Below, piece after piece: positions 1-9,228 of a stretch of 56,989 nt of DNA. Within the stretch, counting starts at the first letter, position 1; each line of letters starts with the position of its first letter. The notes beneath the pieces were generated by a model, which was given only the letters and a program-made list of their open reading frames with translations, was not told the origin of the DNA and ran no database searches. The position numbers and the translations under genes were made by a program. Origin of the DNA: an uncultured Parabacteroides sp. (GTDB lineage: Bacteria; Bacteroidota; Bacteroidia; Bacteroidales; Tannerellaceae); the NCBI GenBank assembly GCA_934725305.1, contig CAKVBA010000015.1, forward strand, positions 1 through 56,989, written 5' to 3'.

Positions 1-4
1 ATGA

Positions 5-646
5 CGGTACCGATTACTCCGCTATAATGGTACCGATTACAGTGCTACGCATGGTACCGATTCAGCGCTATCGTCAGAAACTTATGTGCAAGCAAATGAT
101 TTTGCTAAAACGTATCCTGATGAATATAAGATGACAAATGCCGTTTTGGGATTAGATATGCTAACTTCAAGCCAAGACACTTTAAATCTTATTATTGAAT
201 CATGGTTGGATAAATATTATGCAGTAAAGGGAATAAGCAAGAAAACAAATACAATAGAAGAGTATCATCAAAGGGATAGTATTATCAATAGATTTATTAT
301 AGATGTGGAACAAATAGATGAATTACAGGATATTCTCATCTATTTTCATATTACATCTGTTTATGAGAATGCAACATACCGTTTGCAAAAACAACATTTG
401 ATTGAATTGAAAAACGAATTTGATGAGTATGGTTGTTTTGGTGCAGAATATGGAAAATTACTATTAACAGATAGTTGCAGCTATGAGAAACTATTGAATA
501 GCAAACATCCAAGTGCTATATTACGAGAAAAATGGGAATGATTGATTTGGAATTACTTGGATTATGCTTGGTTGAACAATCAGTTCAATGAGATAGATAA
601 CAAGGAGAAGAATACAATAAGCCAGCGGACAGATAAGAGAGCTTAG
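5..646 (+). pseudogene. Decaying gene of unknown function, open at the window edge
   Basis: I do not recognise this protein. The clear open frame runs from about 86 (GTG) to a TGA at 539-541 and gives about 151 residues, charged and soluble. The same frame continues past the TGA for 34 protein-like codons rich in Trp, Tyr and Asn, to a TAG at 644-646. This looks like an in-frame nonsense mutation. Upstream, positions 6-75 hold three copies of a 23-24 bp repeat starting GGTACCGATT, which reads Gly-Thr-Asp in the ORF frame in copies 2 and 3. Copy 1 is one base shorter, which shifts the frame, and the frame has a stop at 2-4. Both points suggest a degraded gene. A true short gene ending at 541 is also possible. 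Confidence 0.4.
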
Positions 647-649
647 CTA

Positions 650-955
650 TAGTCAAAAAGGATTAGTCTATTTGGGAAAATTGGGAGCCTATCCATTTCC
701 AACGGAGTGCCTACCCAATCTGAACGGAGTGCCTATCCATTTTCAAAAAAGTCCCTACCCATTTTTCGGAAACCCTATGGGCTAATTTCGAAAAGATTAT
801 ATATTGTTGAAATACAGCTGGTAAGCTCTCTTCTAAAGAGGCTTGGGCCGAGACGGATTTGCCGGTTGTTTCCGATGGATTCGTCCATTGTTTCAGACGG
901 AAATATTACCTGTTTATACTAAAAACAGTCTTGCTAAAATTACAATAACTATCCT
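650..955 (+). repeat. Intergenic repeat, locus A: 22-bp-period array with conserved flanks
   Basis: This fills most of the gap between the decaying gene and cdd. The core at about 683-780 holds four to five degenerate copies of a unit like GGAGTGCCTACCCAATTTC; the GCCT/CCCT anchors fall at 687, 709, 731 and 753, an exact 22-bp period. The flanks match locus B: an AAAAAGGATTAGT block on the left, and on the right a block containing TTCGTCCATTGTTTCAGACG and then AAATTACAATAACTATC. The period is not a multiple of three and the short ORF across it has no family features, so I do not call a gene. Confidence 0.7.
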
Positions 956-1066
956 TCGGCTCGTTGTTGTCTGTTATCATTTCTATACCCGTATTATGAC
1001 ACACCGCCCACGGATTTGAATTCTGTTTCCGGCTTATAAAAAGGTAGTGTCAAAATGAAATCGGTT

Positions 1067-1552
1067 TTAAGGATTGTCGGGCAAAGTATCAGACGTGAAG
1101 CAGAGAGGCAACAGCTCTTTGGCCGACGAGATAATACGAACCTCTTCTTTCCCACAGAGCAGAATACGCATAGGCTTGTTGCCTCGTTGTTCGGTTTCGA
1201 GCAGCACCTGTCGGCAAGCGCCACAAGGTGTGATGTCAGGATTTACTTGTCCATCAATCATAGAGACGATGGCTAACGTATCGACTGTTGCCTCTGGATA
1301 TTGTGATCCGGCATAGAAAAGAGTGACCCGTTCGGCACATATTCCGGAAGGATAGGCGGCATTCTCCTGATTGCTTCCGGTAATGATTTTCCCATTGGAA
1401 AGGAGTGCGGCTGCTCCCACATGGAAGTGAGAATAGCGGGCATAAGCATGGCGAGCCACCTCAATGGCTGCCTGCATCAATTGGCTTTCCTGTTCGTCCA
1501 GTTCGCTTATCTCTTTTACACGAATCGTAGTTTCTAGCTTAATCTCTCTCAT
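1067..1552 (-). CDS. cdd: Cytidine deaminase
   Basis: Pyrimidine salvage enzyme that deaminates cytidine and deoxycytidine to uridine and deoxyuridine in the cytoplasm. The 161-residue protein has the zinc site: NAAYPSGICAERVTLF holds the catalytic Glu after Cys-Ala, and TPCGACRQVL supplies the two further zinc cysteines (PCxxC). The length is typical of homotetrameric bacterial Cdd with a short N-terminal extension. I use the ATG at 1552; one codon upstream is a GTG. It diverges from the glucosaminidase gene across about 95 bp. Confidence 0.93.
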   Translation of the reverse strand: MREIKLETTIRVKEISELDEQESQLMQAAIEVARHAYARYSHFHVGAAALLSNGKIITGSNQENAAYPSGICAERVTLFYAGSQYPEATVDTLAIVSMIDGQVNPDITPCGACRQVLLETEQRGNKPMRILLCGKEEVRIISSAKELLPLCFTSDTLPDNP

Positions 1553-1607
1553 CACTTCTCTTATATTTTATTTATGCAAATATGCAGAAATTTCGGGTTC
1601 TAGTCAT

Positions 1608-1615
1608 TATCTTTG
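1608..1615 (+). promoter_or_regulatory. Predicted -7 box (TATCTTTG) for the glucosaminidase gene
   Basis: An exact match to the Bacteroidetes sigma-70 -7 consensus TAnnTTTG, 33 bp before the ATG at 1648. It lies inside the longer open frame from 1582, which argues for the internal start at 1648. Confidence 0.6.
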
Positions 1616-1647
1616 CGAAAATAAATTATTTAGAAGAGCAAGTAATC

Positions 1648-2559
1648 ATGAAATTATACCTGCGCGTTTTTGGACTTATCTTTATTTCATTGTCACTGTT
1701 ATGCAGTTCGGCATGGGCAGATAGTCAGCACAAGTTGTCTTCTTATCAGAAATACATTCAGCAATATGGCAATTTAGCCGTTTACCATCAACAAAAATAT
1801 CATATCCCGGCCAGTATCACTTTGGCGCAAGGTCTGCTTGAGTCGGGTGCCGGGCAGAGCGATCTGGCTCGTCGGTCCAACAATCACTTTGGCATCAAAT
1901 GCCATTCCGAGTGGCGGGGCAAATCGGTCCGTCATGACGATGACCTCAGGGGAGAATGTTTTCGTAAGTACAAGCGGGTTGAAGATTCTTATGAAGATCA
2001 TTCGCGCTTCTTGGCTGAGCGTCCGCGCTATGCACCACTGTTTCGCCTGGATATTAAGGACTATAGAGGTTGGGCACGCGGATTGCAAAAGTGTGGTTAT
2101 GCGACAGACCGCGCCTATGCCAACAAACTGATCAAAGTGATAGAAGATTATGAACTATATCGCTATGATTCAAAGAGAATAGTGAAAAAGACAATCGTGA
2201 AGAAAAAGCGTCAGGTTGTTAAATATACTATTTACAGGACCCATGGACTACTCTATGTCTATGCCAAAGACAATGACTGCTTTGAGCAGATTGCCTCAAG
2301 CCTGGGATTCCGTGTAAAAGAGCTGCAGAAATATAATGAGGTGCCCGAAGACTTCCCGTTGCAGGCCGGAGATGTAGTTTATCTGCAGAAGAAAAAGAAG
2401 AAAGCCGATAAGCCCAATTACGATCATGTGGTTGAAGTGGGCGAGTCGATGCATAGTATATCTCAGCGGTATGGAATACAGATAAAGAGCTTGTATAAGC
2501 TGAATAAAAAGAATAAAGATTACATACCCGAGGAAGGAGATGTATTAAAACTTAGATAA
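1648..2559 (+). CDS. Secreted glucosaminidase (GH73-like) with two LysM domains
   Basis: Peptidoglycan hydrolase expected to cut beta-1,4-N-acetylglucosaminyl bonds in the periplasm. The 303-residue protein begins with a signal peptide (hydrophobic stretch, then SSAWA cleavage context). Residues about 30-175 form the glucosaminidase domain: LAQGLLESGAGQSDLA contains the catalytic Glu, followed by NNHFGIKC. A basic linker rich in Lys and Val follows. Two LysM-like repeats come next, around residues 205-250 and 262-303 (pattern D-x-F/M-x-x-I...YN/LN...G-D-V). The start at 1648 is chosen over 1582 because of the signal peptide and the promoter in the earlier stretch. It stands alone before purM. 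Confidence 0.88.
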   Translation: MKLYLRVFGLIFISLSLLCSSAWADSQHKLSSYQKYIQQYGNLAVYHQQKYHIPASITLAQGLLESGAGQSDLARRSNNHFGIKCHSEWRGKSVRHDDDLRGECFRKYKRVEDSYEDHSRFLAERPRYAPLFRLDIKDYRGWARGLQKCGYATDRAYANKLIKVIEDYELYRYDSKRIVKKTIVKKKRQVVKYTIYRTHGLLYVYAKDNDCFEQIASSLGFRVKELQKYNEVPEDFPLQAGDVVYLQKKKKKADKPNYDHVVEVGESMHSISQRYGIQIKSLYKLNKKNKDYIPEEGDVLKLR

Positions 2560-2574
2560 GTAACATAAAAGTAT

Positions 2575-2582
2575 TACCTTTG
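2575..2582 (+). promoter_or_regulatory. Predicted -7 box (TACCTTTG) for purM-prfA-pyrF
   Basis: TAnnTTTG match 20 bp before the purM ATG. It lies directly after the glucosaminidase stop, so the purM group probably has its own promoter. Confidence 0.55.
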
Positions 2583-2602
2583 TACGCACAAATCTTATTG
2601 CA

Positions 2603-3769
2603 ATGAGAGATCAACGTTATAATCTACGTGGCGTATCAGCCTCAAAAGAAGATGTTCATAACGCGATAAAGAACATCGATAAGGGTGTTTTCCCAAAAGC
2701 ATTCTGTAAGATCATCCCAGATATCTTAGGTGGTGATCCGGAATATTGTAATATCATGCACGCAGACGGTGCCGGCACGAAGTCTTCTTTAGCCTATATG
2801 TATTGGAAAGAGACGGGAGACCTTTCTGTTTGGAAAGGCATTGCACAGGATGCTTTGATCATGAACATCGATGATCTGCTGTGTGTAGGAGCAGTCGATA
2901 ATATCTTGGTTTCATCTACAATTGGCCGTAACAAACTGTTGATTCCGGGCGAGGTGATTTCTGCCATCATCAACGGAACCGATGAATTACTGGCCGAGCT
3001 ACGCGAAATGGGAGTAGGTTGCTATGCAACAGGTGGTGAAACAGCCGACGTGGGTGATTTGGTTCGTACTATCATTGTGGATAGTACCGTGACTTGCCGC
3101 ATGAAGCGTGCTGATGTAATCGATAATAAGAATATTCAGGGAGGTGATGTCATTGTAGGTCTGGCTTCATTTGGTCAGGCAACCTATGAAAAGTCATACA
3201 ACGGTGGTACCGGTAGTAATGGTCTGACATCGGCTCGTCATGACGTGTTCTCTAAATATCTGGCTGCTAAATATCCTGAAAGCTATGATGCTGCCGTTCC
3301 TGAAGAATTGGTTTATTCAGGTGGATTGAAGCTGACAGACGAAATAGAAGGACTGGGCATTGATGCCGGTAAGTTGGTGCTTTCGCCGACTCGTACCTAT
3401 GCTCCGGTTGTTAAGGTATTGTTGGATAAGTTGCGTCCTCAGATTCATGGTATGGTACACTGTTCAGGTGGTGCACAGACCAAGGTGATGCACTTTGTTG
3501 AAAACAAACGCGTTGTGAAGAACAACCTGTTCCCTGTTCCTCCGTTGTTCCAGATTATCCAGGAACAGAGCGGAACCGATTGGAGCGAAATGTATAAAGT
3601 GTTTAATATGGGACACCGTCTGGAGGTTTATATTGCTCCGGAACATGCCGAAGAGGTAATCAGCATTTCTAAAAGCTTTGGAATTGACGCCCGCGTGGTT
3701 GGTTTTGTCGAAGAGGCTGAAAAGAACGAACTGATTATTGAAAGCGAAAAAGGTCGTTTCATTTATTAA
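2603..3769 (+). CDS. purM: Phosphoribosylformylglycinamidine cyclo-ligase (AIR synthase family)
   Basis: Purine synthesis: ATP-dependent closure of formylglycinamidine ribotide to aminoimidazole ribotide. At 388 residues it is longer than the E. coli enzyme, as in the Bacteroidetes PurM-type group. Family signs are the glycine-rich MHADGAGTKSSLAY near residue 50, the DDLLCVGA segment near 92, the ATGGETADVGD segment near 140, and GGAQTKV in the C-terminal half. The AIR-synthase N and C domains are both present. It sits 16 bp before prfA, probably in one transcript. A small chance remains that it is a paralogue with another substrate. Confidence 0.85.
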   Translation: MRDQRYNLRGVSASKEDVHNAIKNIDKGVFPKAFCKIIPDILGGDPEYCNIMHADGAGTKSSLAYMYWKETGDLSVWKGIAQDALIMNIDDLLCVGAVDNILVSSTIGRNKLLIPGEVISAIINGTDELLAELREMGVGCYATGGETADVGDLVRTIIVDSTVTCRMKRADVIDNKNIQGGDVIVGLASFGQATYEKSYNGGTGSNGLTSARHDVFSKYLAAKYPESYDAAVPEELVYSGGLKLTDEIEGLGIDAGKLVLSPTRTYAPVVKVLLDKLRPQIHGMVHCSGGAQTKVMHFVENKRVVKNNLFPVPPLFQIIQEQSGTDWSEMYKVFNMGHRLEVYIAPEHAEEVISISKSFGIDARVVGFVEEAEKNELIIESEKGRFIY

Positions 3770-3785
3770 TTATAGTATAGATTAG

Positions 3786-4895
3786 ATGGCTGAAAATAGC
3801 TTACTCAGTAGATTGGACGGGTTGGTGAGCCGTTTCGAAGAGGTCGGTACTTTGATTACCGACCCTGCTGTGATTGCAGACATGAAGCGGTTTGTGAAAT
3901 TGAATAAAGAATACAGAGATCTGGAGAAGATTGTGGCTTCACGCGCAGAATATGTGAAGATGCTGGATGGCGTTGAAGAGGCTCGTTTGCTGTTGGATTC
4001 GGAGCAGGATCCGGAGATGAGAGAGATGGCTCGTGAGGAGCTGGATATGTGCAATGCCCGCATTCCTGAACTGGAAGAAGAGATTAAATTACTGCTTGTG
4101 CCCGCTGATCCGCAAGACGACAAGAATGCTATTGTTGAAATACGTGGAGGAACGGGTGGTGATGAAGCAGCTCTGTTTGCCGGTGACCTTTATCGCATGT
4201 ATGTGAAATATTGTGAAACAAAGGGTTGGAAGCTGACAGTATCAAGCTACAGCGAAGGTTCTTCCGGTGGATTTAAGGAAATTATATTTACCGTATCGGG
4301 CGAAAAGGCCTATGGTACGTTGAAATATGAATCAGGAGTACATCGTGTACAGCGTGTGCCGGCAACAGAAACACAGGGACGTGTACATACCTCTGCCGCT
4401 ACAGTGGCTGTACTGCCCGAAGCAGATGAGTTTGATGTAGAAATTAACGAAGGAGAGATCAAGTGGGATACGTTCCGTTCGGGTGGTGCCGGTGGACAGA
4501 ATGTAAACAAGGTAGAGTCGGGTGTCCGTCTGCGTTATGTCTGGAAGAATCCGAATACCGGAGTGAGTGAAGAGATTTTGATTGAATGTACCGAGACTCG
4601 TGATCAGCCGAAGAACAAAGAGCGTGCGTTGACTCGTTTGCGTTCGTTCATCTATGACAAGGAACATCAGAAATATCTGGATGAGATTGCCAGCAAACGT
4701 AAGACCATGGTCTCTACCGGTGACCGATCTGCTAAGATCCGTACCTATAACTATCCGCAGGGACGTATCACAGATCATCGTATCAACTATACGATTTATA
4801 ATCTTTCCGCTTTTATGGATGGTGATATTCAGGATTGTATCGATCATTTGATTATTGCCGAGAATGCAGAGCGCTTGAAAGAGGCGGAACTTTAA
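3786..4895 (+). CDS. prfA: Peptide chain release factor 1
   Basis: Class I release factor reading UAA and UAG on the ribosome. The 369 residues contain the peptidyl-tRNA hydrolysis loop with the invariant GGQ (RSGGAGGQNVNKVES, near residue 237), the N-terminal PCRF helical domain, and the C-terminal basic helix with KRKTMVSTGDRSAKIRTYN. The tripeptide anticodon region lies before GGQ as usual (HRVQRVPATETQGRVHTSAA). It is full length. It follows purM by 16 bp and precedes pyrF by 36 bp. Confidence 0.96.
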   Translation: MAENSLLSRLDGLVSRFEEVGTLITDPAVIADMKRFVKLNKEYRDLEKIVASRAEYVKMLDGVEEARLLLDSEQDPEMREMAREELDMCNARIPELEEEIKLLLVPADPQDDKNAIVEIRGGTGGDEAALFAGDLYRMYVKYCETKGWKLTVSSYSEGSSGGFKEIIFTVSGEKAYGTLKYESGVHRVQRVPATETQGRVHTSAATVAVLPEADEFDVEINEGEIKWDTFRSGGAGGQNVNKVESGVRLRYVWKNPNTGVSEEILIECTETRDQPKNKERALTRLRSFIYDKEHQKYLDEIASKRKTMVSTGDRSAKIRTYNYPQGRITDHRINYTIYNLSAFMDGDIQDCIDHLIIAENAERLKEAEL

Positions 4896-4931
4896 TCTCT
4901 TAATTAAAATAGAAACAGAAACAGAAATATC

Positions 4932-5774
4932 ATGGATAAACTACAGTTATTCGAAAATATTAAAAAGAAACAGTCTTTCTTGTGTGTTGGACTGGATACA
5001 GATATAAAGAAGGTTCCACAGCACTTATTGTCTGAAGAGGATCCTATCTTTGCTTTCAACAAAGCCATTATTGATGCAACAGCCGATTATTGTATCGCCT
5101 ATAAACCCAACTTGGCTTTTTATGAAAGTCTGGGTGTAAAGGGTTTGGCTGCTTTTGAAAAGACAGTAGCCTATTTGCGTGAAAATTATCCCGATCAGTT
5201 TATCATTGCTGATGCCAAGCGTGGCGATATCGGTAATACATCAGAGATGTATGCCCGTTCATTCTTTGATCATATCAAGGTAGATGCAGTAACTGTGGCT
5301 CCTTATATGGGAGAAGACAGCGTGAAACCCTTTTTAATCTATCCCGAAGCATGGGTAATCTTGTTGGCTTTGACATCTAACAAGGGTTCTCATGATTTTC
5401 AGTTGACAGCTGATGCCAACGGCGAACGTCTGTTTGAAAAGGTATTGAAGAAGTCTCAGGAATGGGCATCTGACGAACAGATGATGTATGTAGTAGGTGC
5501 TACTCAGGGAAAGATGTTCGAGGATATCCGTAAGATTGCTCCCAACCATTTCTTGTTGGTTCCCGGTGTAGGAGCACAAGGAGGAAGTCTTCAGGAGGTA
5601 GCTCAGTATGGTATGAATAGCCTGTGTGGCCTGATTGTAAACTCATCAAGAGCTATTATCTATGCAAGCAAAGCCGAAGATTTTGCTGAGGCAGCAGGAA
5701 ATGCGGCTCATGTTGTACAGCAAGAGATGGCATCTTTGTTGCAGGAAAAGGGCATTATTCCTGCCAAAGCATAG
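4932..5774 (+). CDS. pyrF: Orotidine 5'-phosphate decarboxylase (type 2 PyrF)
   Basis: Last step of UMP synthesis, decarboxylation of OMP. At 280 residues it belongs to the longer PyrF subgroup. The catalytic signature [11 protein letters not shown] (Asp-x-Lys-x-x-Asp) lies near residues 94-104; LCVGLDTD at the N-terminus and VPGVGAQGG near 210 form the phosphate-binding loops of the TIM barrel. It follows prfA on the same strand, probably co-transcribed. An imperfect hairpin follows the stop. Confidence 0.95.
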   Translation: MDKLQLFENIKKKQSFLCVGLDTDIKKVPQHLLSEEDPIFAFNKAIIDATADYCIAYKPNLAFYESLGVKGLAAFEKTVAYLRENYPDQFIIADAKRGDIGNTSEMYARSFFDHIKVDAVTVAPYMGEDSVKPFLIYPEAWVILLALTSNKGSHDFQLTADANGERLFEKVLKKSQEWASDEQMMYVVGATQGKMFEDIRKIAPNHFLLVPGVGAQGGSLQEVAQYGMNSLCGLIVNSSRAIIYASKAEDFAEAAGNAAHVVQQEMASLLQEKGIIPAKA

Positions 5775-5778
5775 GATA

Positions 5779-5815
5779 ACACAATAATTTTCACCACTTT
5801 TGTCAATTGTTGTGT
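5779..5815 (+). terminator. Hairpin after pyrF
   Basis: ACACAATAATT at 5779-5789 pairs with AATTGTTGTGT at 5805-5815 (10 of 11). No T-tract follows, so terminator activity is uncertain; it may mark the 3' end by processing. Confidence 0.35.
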
Positions 5816-5862
5816 GATAGTTTTATAAAGGTGTATTGATATACGATAATAAAAGAATAGAA

Positions 5863-6903
5863 ATGGAGTTTTCGGCCCAACAAATAGCGGCTTTTCTCGG
5901 AGGTACTGTTGACGGTAATCCCGATGTAAAAGTGTCTAATTTTTCTAAGATAGAAGAGGGGAAACCCGGGACATTGACATTCCTGGCAAATCCTAAGTAT
6001 GAACATCATATTTATAATACCCAAGCAAGCATTGTTTTGGTAAATAACGATTTTTCTCCCACCGAACCGTTGGAGACAACCTTGGTGAGAGTGCCGAATG
6101 CCTACGCTGCTTTGGCTCTGTTATTGAATATGGTTGAGCAGTCTAAAGGAAGCCGGTCTGGAATTGACTCAACGGCTTATATTGCAGCTTCGGCCGAGGT
6201 GGGTGAGAATTGTTACGTGGGTAACTTCGCTTATATCGGAAACAATGTAAAGTTGGGTAAGAACTGTCAGATCTATCCGTATGCTTATGTTGGCGATAAT
6301 GTGACTGTTGGTGATAACTGTATATTGTATCCGCATGTAACGGTTTATCATGACTGTCAGGTTGGCAACAACTGTATCTTCCATGCCGGATCGGTTATCG
6401 GTGCTGATGGCTTCGGCTTTGCGCCGGAGGGCGAGGGCTATAAGAAAATCCCTCAGTTGGGAAATGTGATTGTTGAAGATGATGTTGAGATTGGAGCCAA
6501 TACAACCGTTGACCGTGCTGTAATGGATTCAACCATTATCCGTCAGGGTGTTAAGTTGGACAACCTGGTGCAGATTGCCCATAATGTAGAGGTGGGTGCT
6601 CATACCGTGATGGCTGCTCAGGTCGGTATTGCCGGTTCTGTAAAGGTGGGTCGCCATTGTATGTTTGGCGGTCAGGTAGGATTGGCCGGACATATTCATA
6701 TTGCGGATAATGTTACTTTGGGTGCTCAGTCAGGTGTGATCAGTGATGTGAAAGAACCTGTTACTTTGTTGGGTGCACCGGCTATCAATGCGAAAAACTT
6801 CATGCGCTCAAGTGCCATATTTAATCGTCTGCCGGATATTTACCGTACGATAGGACAGTTGCAGCGTGAAGTAGAACAGTTGAAGAAAGAACTTAATAAA
6901 TAA
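5863..6903 (+). CDS. lpxD: UDP-3-O-acylglucosamine N-acyltransferase LpxD
   Basis: Third step of lipid A synthesis: adds the 3-hydroxyacyl chain at the 2-amino position. The 346-residue protein has the N-terminal uridine-binding domain ([20 protein letters not shown]) and then a long left-handed beta helix of hexapeptide repeats. The catalytic His lies in [11 protein letters not shown], and the C-terminal helix (about the last 30 residues) is coiled. I start at the ATG at 5863; the open frame extends nine codons further up but only from a TTG. Nine bases separate it from lpxC. Confidence 0.95.
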   Translation: MEFSAQQIAAFLGGTVDGNPDVKVSNFSKIEEGKPGTLTFLANPKYEHHIYNTQASIVLVNNDFSPTEPLETTLVRVPNAYAALALLLNMVEQSKGSRSGIDSTAYIAASAEVGENCYVGNFAYIGNNVKLGKNCQIYPYAYVGDNVTVGDNCILYPHVTVYHDCQVGNNCIFHAGSVIGADGFGFAPEGEGYKKIPQLGNVIVEDDVEIGANTTVDRAVMDSTIIRQGVKLDNLVQIAHNVEVGAHTVMAAQVGIAGSVKVGRHCMFGGQVGLAGHIHIADNVTLGAQSGVISDVKEPVTLLGAPAINAKNFMRSSAIFNRLPDIYRTIGQLQREVEQLKKELNK

Positions 6904-6912
6904 AATAGATTT

Positions 6913-8298
6913 ATGCAGAAACAAAAGACGTTAGCAGCAAGTTTCTCTTTATCGGGAAAAGGGCTGCATACGGGATTAGATATACAGATAACATTTAATC
7001 CGGCTCCTGAAAACCACGGTTATAAAATTAAACGTGTGGATATGGAAGGTCAGCCTGTTATCGATGCTTTAGCCGAGAATGTAACACAGACTCAACGAGG
7101 AACAGTATTGTCAAAAGGAGGCGTACAGGTTAGCACTATTGAACATGCAATGGCCGCTCTGTATGCTTATGGAATTGACAACTGTTTGATCGAAGTGAAC
7201 GCCCCGGAATTTCCAATCTTGGATGGTAGCTCTCGTTTTTATACCGAGAAGATCGAAGAGGTAGGTATGGTTGAGCAGGGCGCCCCGAAAGACTACTATA
7301 TTGTAAAGCATAAGATCGAGGTAAAGGACGAAGAGACTGGTGCCTCTTTGGTTATTTTGCCCGATGATAAGTTTAGTGTAAACGTTCTGATTTCGTTTAA
7401 CTCTCCGATATTGTCCAATCAGTTTGCAACTTTGGATGATTTGTCTGATTTCTCAAAAGAGATTGCAGCATCACGTACATTTGTCTTCGTTCGCGAAGTG
7501 GAAATGTTGTTGCAAAACAATCTGATCAAAGGTGGCGACTTGGATAATGCCATCGTTATCTATGACCAGAAGATTCCGCAAGATTCGTTGGATAAGCTGG
7601 CAGATATGTTGCAGATTCCTCATAAGAATATACAGGATTTGGGTTATATCAACAACAAGCCGCTTGTATTTGACAACGAACCGGCCCGTCATAAACTGAT
7701 TGATGTGATTGGTGATTTGGCTTTGATTGGCAAGCCTATCCGTGGACGTGTGATTGCCACTCGTCCGGGTCATAAGATCAACAACCAGTTGGCTCGTATG
7801 ATCCGTAAAGACATCAAGCAGAACGAAGTGCAGGCTCCGGTTTATGATTCAAACGCTGAACCGGTAATGGATATTAACCGTATCCGCGAATTGTTGCCGC
7901 ATCGCTACCCGTTCCTGTTGGTCGATAAGATCATCGAAATAGGTGGAAACTATATTGTGGGTGTCAAGAATATAACAACAAACGAACCTTTCTTCCAGGG
8001 ACATTTTCCGCAAGAGCCGGTTATGCCGGGTGTATTGCAGGTTGAGGCGATGGCTCAGACCGGTGGTTTGTTGGTGTTGAACTCTGTTGATGAGCCAGAA
8101 CGTTATTCTACCTACTTTATGAAAATTGATGGTGTGAAGTTCCGTCATAAAGTAGTTCCCGGAGATACATTGATTCTGCGTCTTGAATTGTTGGCTCCGA
8201 TACGTCGAGGTATTTCAACAATGAAGGGCTACGTCTTTGTAGGTGACAAGTTGGTGAGTGAAGCAGAGTTTATGGCTCAGATAGTCAAAAATAAATAA
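6913..8298 (+). CDS. lpxC-fabZ: Bifunctional LpxC deacetylase / FabZ dehydratase fusion
   Basis: One 461-residue chain with two enzymes. Residues 1 to about 310 are LpxC, the zinc UDP-3-O-acyl-GlcNAc deacetylase: STIEHAMAALYAYGIDNC and HKLIDVIGDLALIGKP supply the zinc ligands. From about residue 317 (NRIRELLPHRYPFLLVDKI) it is FabZ, the 3-hydroxyacyl-ACP dehydratase, with the catalytic His and Glu in GHFPQEPVMPGVLQVEAMAQ. The fusion is a hallmark of Bacteroidetes and links deacetylation to the hydroxyacyl-ACP pool that LpxA and LpxD also use. It is flanked by both at 9-bp gaps, so one operon. Confidence 0.96.
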   Translation: MQKQKTLAASFSLSGKGLHTGLDIQITFNPAPENHGYKIKRVDMEGQPVIDALAENVTQTQRGTVLSKGGVQVSTIEHAMAALYAYGIDNCLIEVNAPEFPILDGSSRFYTEKIEEVGMVEQGAPKDYYIVKHKIEVKDEETGASLVILPDDKFSVNVLISFNSPILSNQFATLDDLSDFSKEIAASRTFVFVREVEMLLQNNLIKGGDLDNAIVIYDQKIPQDSLDKLADMLQIPHKNIQDLGYINNKPLVFDNEPARHKLIDVIGDLALIGKPIRGRVIATRPGHKINNQLARMIRKDIKQNEVQAPVYDSNAEPVMDINRIRELLPHRYPFLLVDKIIEIGGNYIVGVKNITTNEPFFQGHFPQEPVMPGVLQVEAMAQTGGLLVLNSVDEPERYSTYFMKIDGVKFRHKVVPGDTLILRLELLAPIRRGISTMKGYVFVGDKLVSEAEFMAQIVKNK

Positions 8299-8307
8299 TA
8301 AAACGAT

Positions 8308-9093
8308 ATGAATATTTCTTCCTTAGCAGTTGTCCATCCCGAAGCTAAAATCGGTGAGAACGTACAGATAGACCCGTTTGCCGTCATTGAAAAAGATGTT
8401 GTAATTGGTGATAATTGTCGTATCTATTCTCATGCAGTGATTTTGGATGGTGCACGAATCGGAAAAAACTGTCGTGTTTTTCCGGGTGCAGTTGTAGCAG
8501 GTATTCCTCAGGACTTGAAGTTTAGAGGAGAAGTTACTACTGCTGAAATTGGTGATAACACAACATTGCGTGAATGTGTAACAGTGAATAGAGGTACAGC
8601 TTCAAAAGGTCGTACAGTTGTAGGTCGTAACTGTTTGATCATGGCCTATTCTCATATTGCCCACGACTGTGTCCTGAAAGACAATATTATCATTGGTAAT
8701 GCTTCTCAGATTGCAGGAGAGGTAGAGATTGATGATTTCGCTATTGTTAGTGGCGGAACATTGGTTCATCAGTTTACTCGCATCTCTAAGCATGTGATGA
8801 TTCAGGGAGGTTCACGTGTCGGCAAGGATATTCCTCCGTACACACTGATTGGACGTGATCCGATTGTTTATTGTGGTATTAATATTGTTGGATTACGCCG
8901 TCGAGGCTTCACGAACGAACAGGTGTTTTTGATTCAAGATATTTACCGTACTCTTTACACTCGCGGCTTGAATAATACAGAAGCACTGAAGGCTATCGAG
9001 ACAGAATATCAGCCAAGTGAAGAAAGAGATCTGATTCTCAACTTTATTAAATCTTCAAGTCGAGGAATTGTTAGAGGATCAATAGATGTGTAG
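8308..9093 (+). CDS. lpxA: UDP-N-acetylglucosamine acyltransferase LpxA
   Basis: First lipid A step: transfers 3-hydroxyacyl from ACP to the 3-OH of UDP-GlcNAc. The 261 residues have hexapeptide repeats from the N-terminus (PEAKIGENVQIDPFAVI), the catalytic His in MAYSHIAHDCVLKDN, and the C-terminal helical part (GLRRRGFTNEQVFLIQDIYR). Full length. It ends the lpxD-lpxC/fabZ-lpxA operon and is followed by a hairpin terminator. Confidence 0.96.
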   Translation: MNISSLAVVHPEAKIGENVQIDPFAVIEKDVVIGDNCRIYSHAVILDGARIGKNCRVFPGAVVAGIPQDLKFRGEVTTAEIGDNTTLRECVTVNRGTASKGRTVVGRNCLIMAYSHIAHDCVLKDNIIIGNASQIAGEVEIDDFAIVSGGTLVHQFTRISKHVMIQGGSRVGKDIPPYTLIGRDPIVYCGINIVGLRRRGFTNEQVFLIQDIYRTLYTRGLNNTEALKAIETEYQPSEERDLILNFIKSSSRGIVRGSIDV

Positions 9094-9117
9094 TATTTGA
9101 CAGAAGAGTAAATAGAG

Positions 9118-9161
9118 AAGGGGTTGTGTCGGGAAGGTTGTTTCGGTGCATCCCCTTTTTT
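9118..9161 (+). terminator. Hairpin terminator of the GGGGCTGTGTC family, diverged copy
   Basis: AAGGGGTTGTGTC folds back on GGTGCATCCCCTT and runs into six Ts, 24 bp after the lpxA stop. It is related to the hairpins at 10761 and 35744. Confidence 0.75.
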
Positions 9162-9197
9162 ATGAATCCATATAGAAAGGGAATGGATATTTTTTAC

Positions 9198-9205
9198 TAT
9201 TTTTG
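9198..9205 (+). promoter_or_regulatory. Predicted -7 box (TATTTTTG) for the pRiA4b-like gene and miaA
   Basis: TAnnTTTG match 24 bp before the ATG at 9229, after the lpxA terminator. Confidence 0.5.
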
Positions 9206-9228
9206 GCGCAATAAAAATGTACTGAATT

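Noticed and set aside
683..780. CRISPR-like array in the 22-bp repeats (also at 31711-31800 and 39880-39990)
   Set aside because: The units are contiguous and degenerate, with no unique spacers and no cas genes; they are tandem repeats.
707..922. 71-codon frame across repeat locus A as a gene
   Set aside because: It runs through a 22-bp tandem repeat whose period is not a multiple of three, and locus B does not keep the frame.
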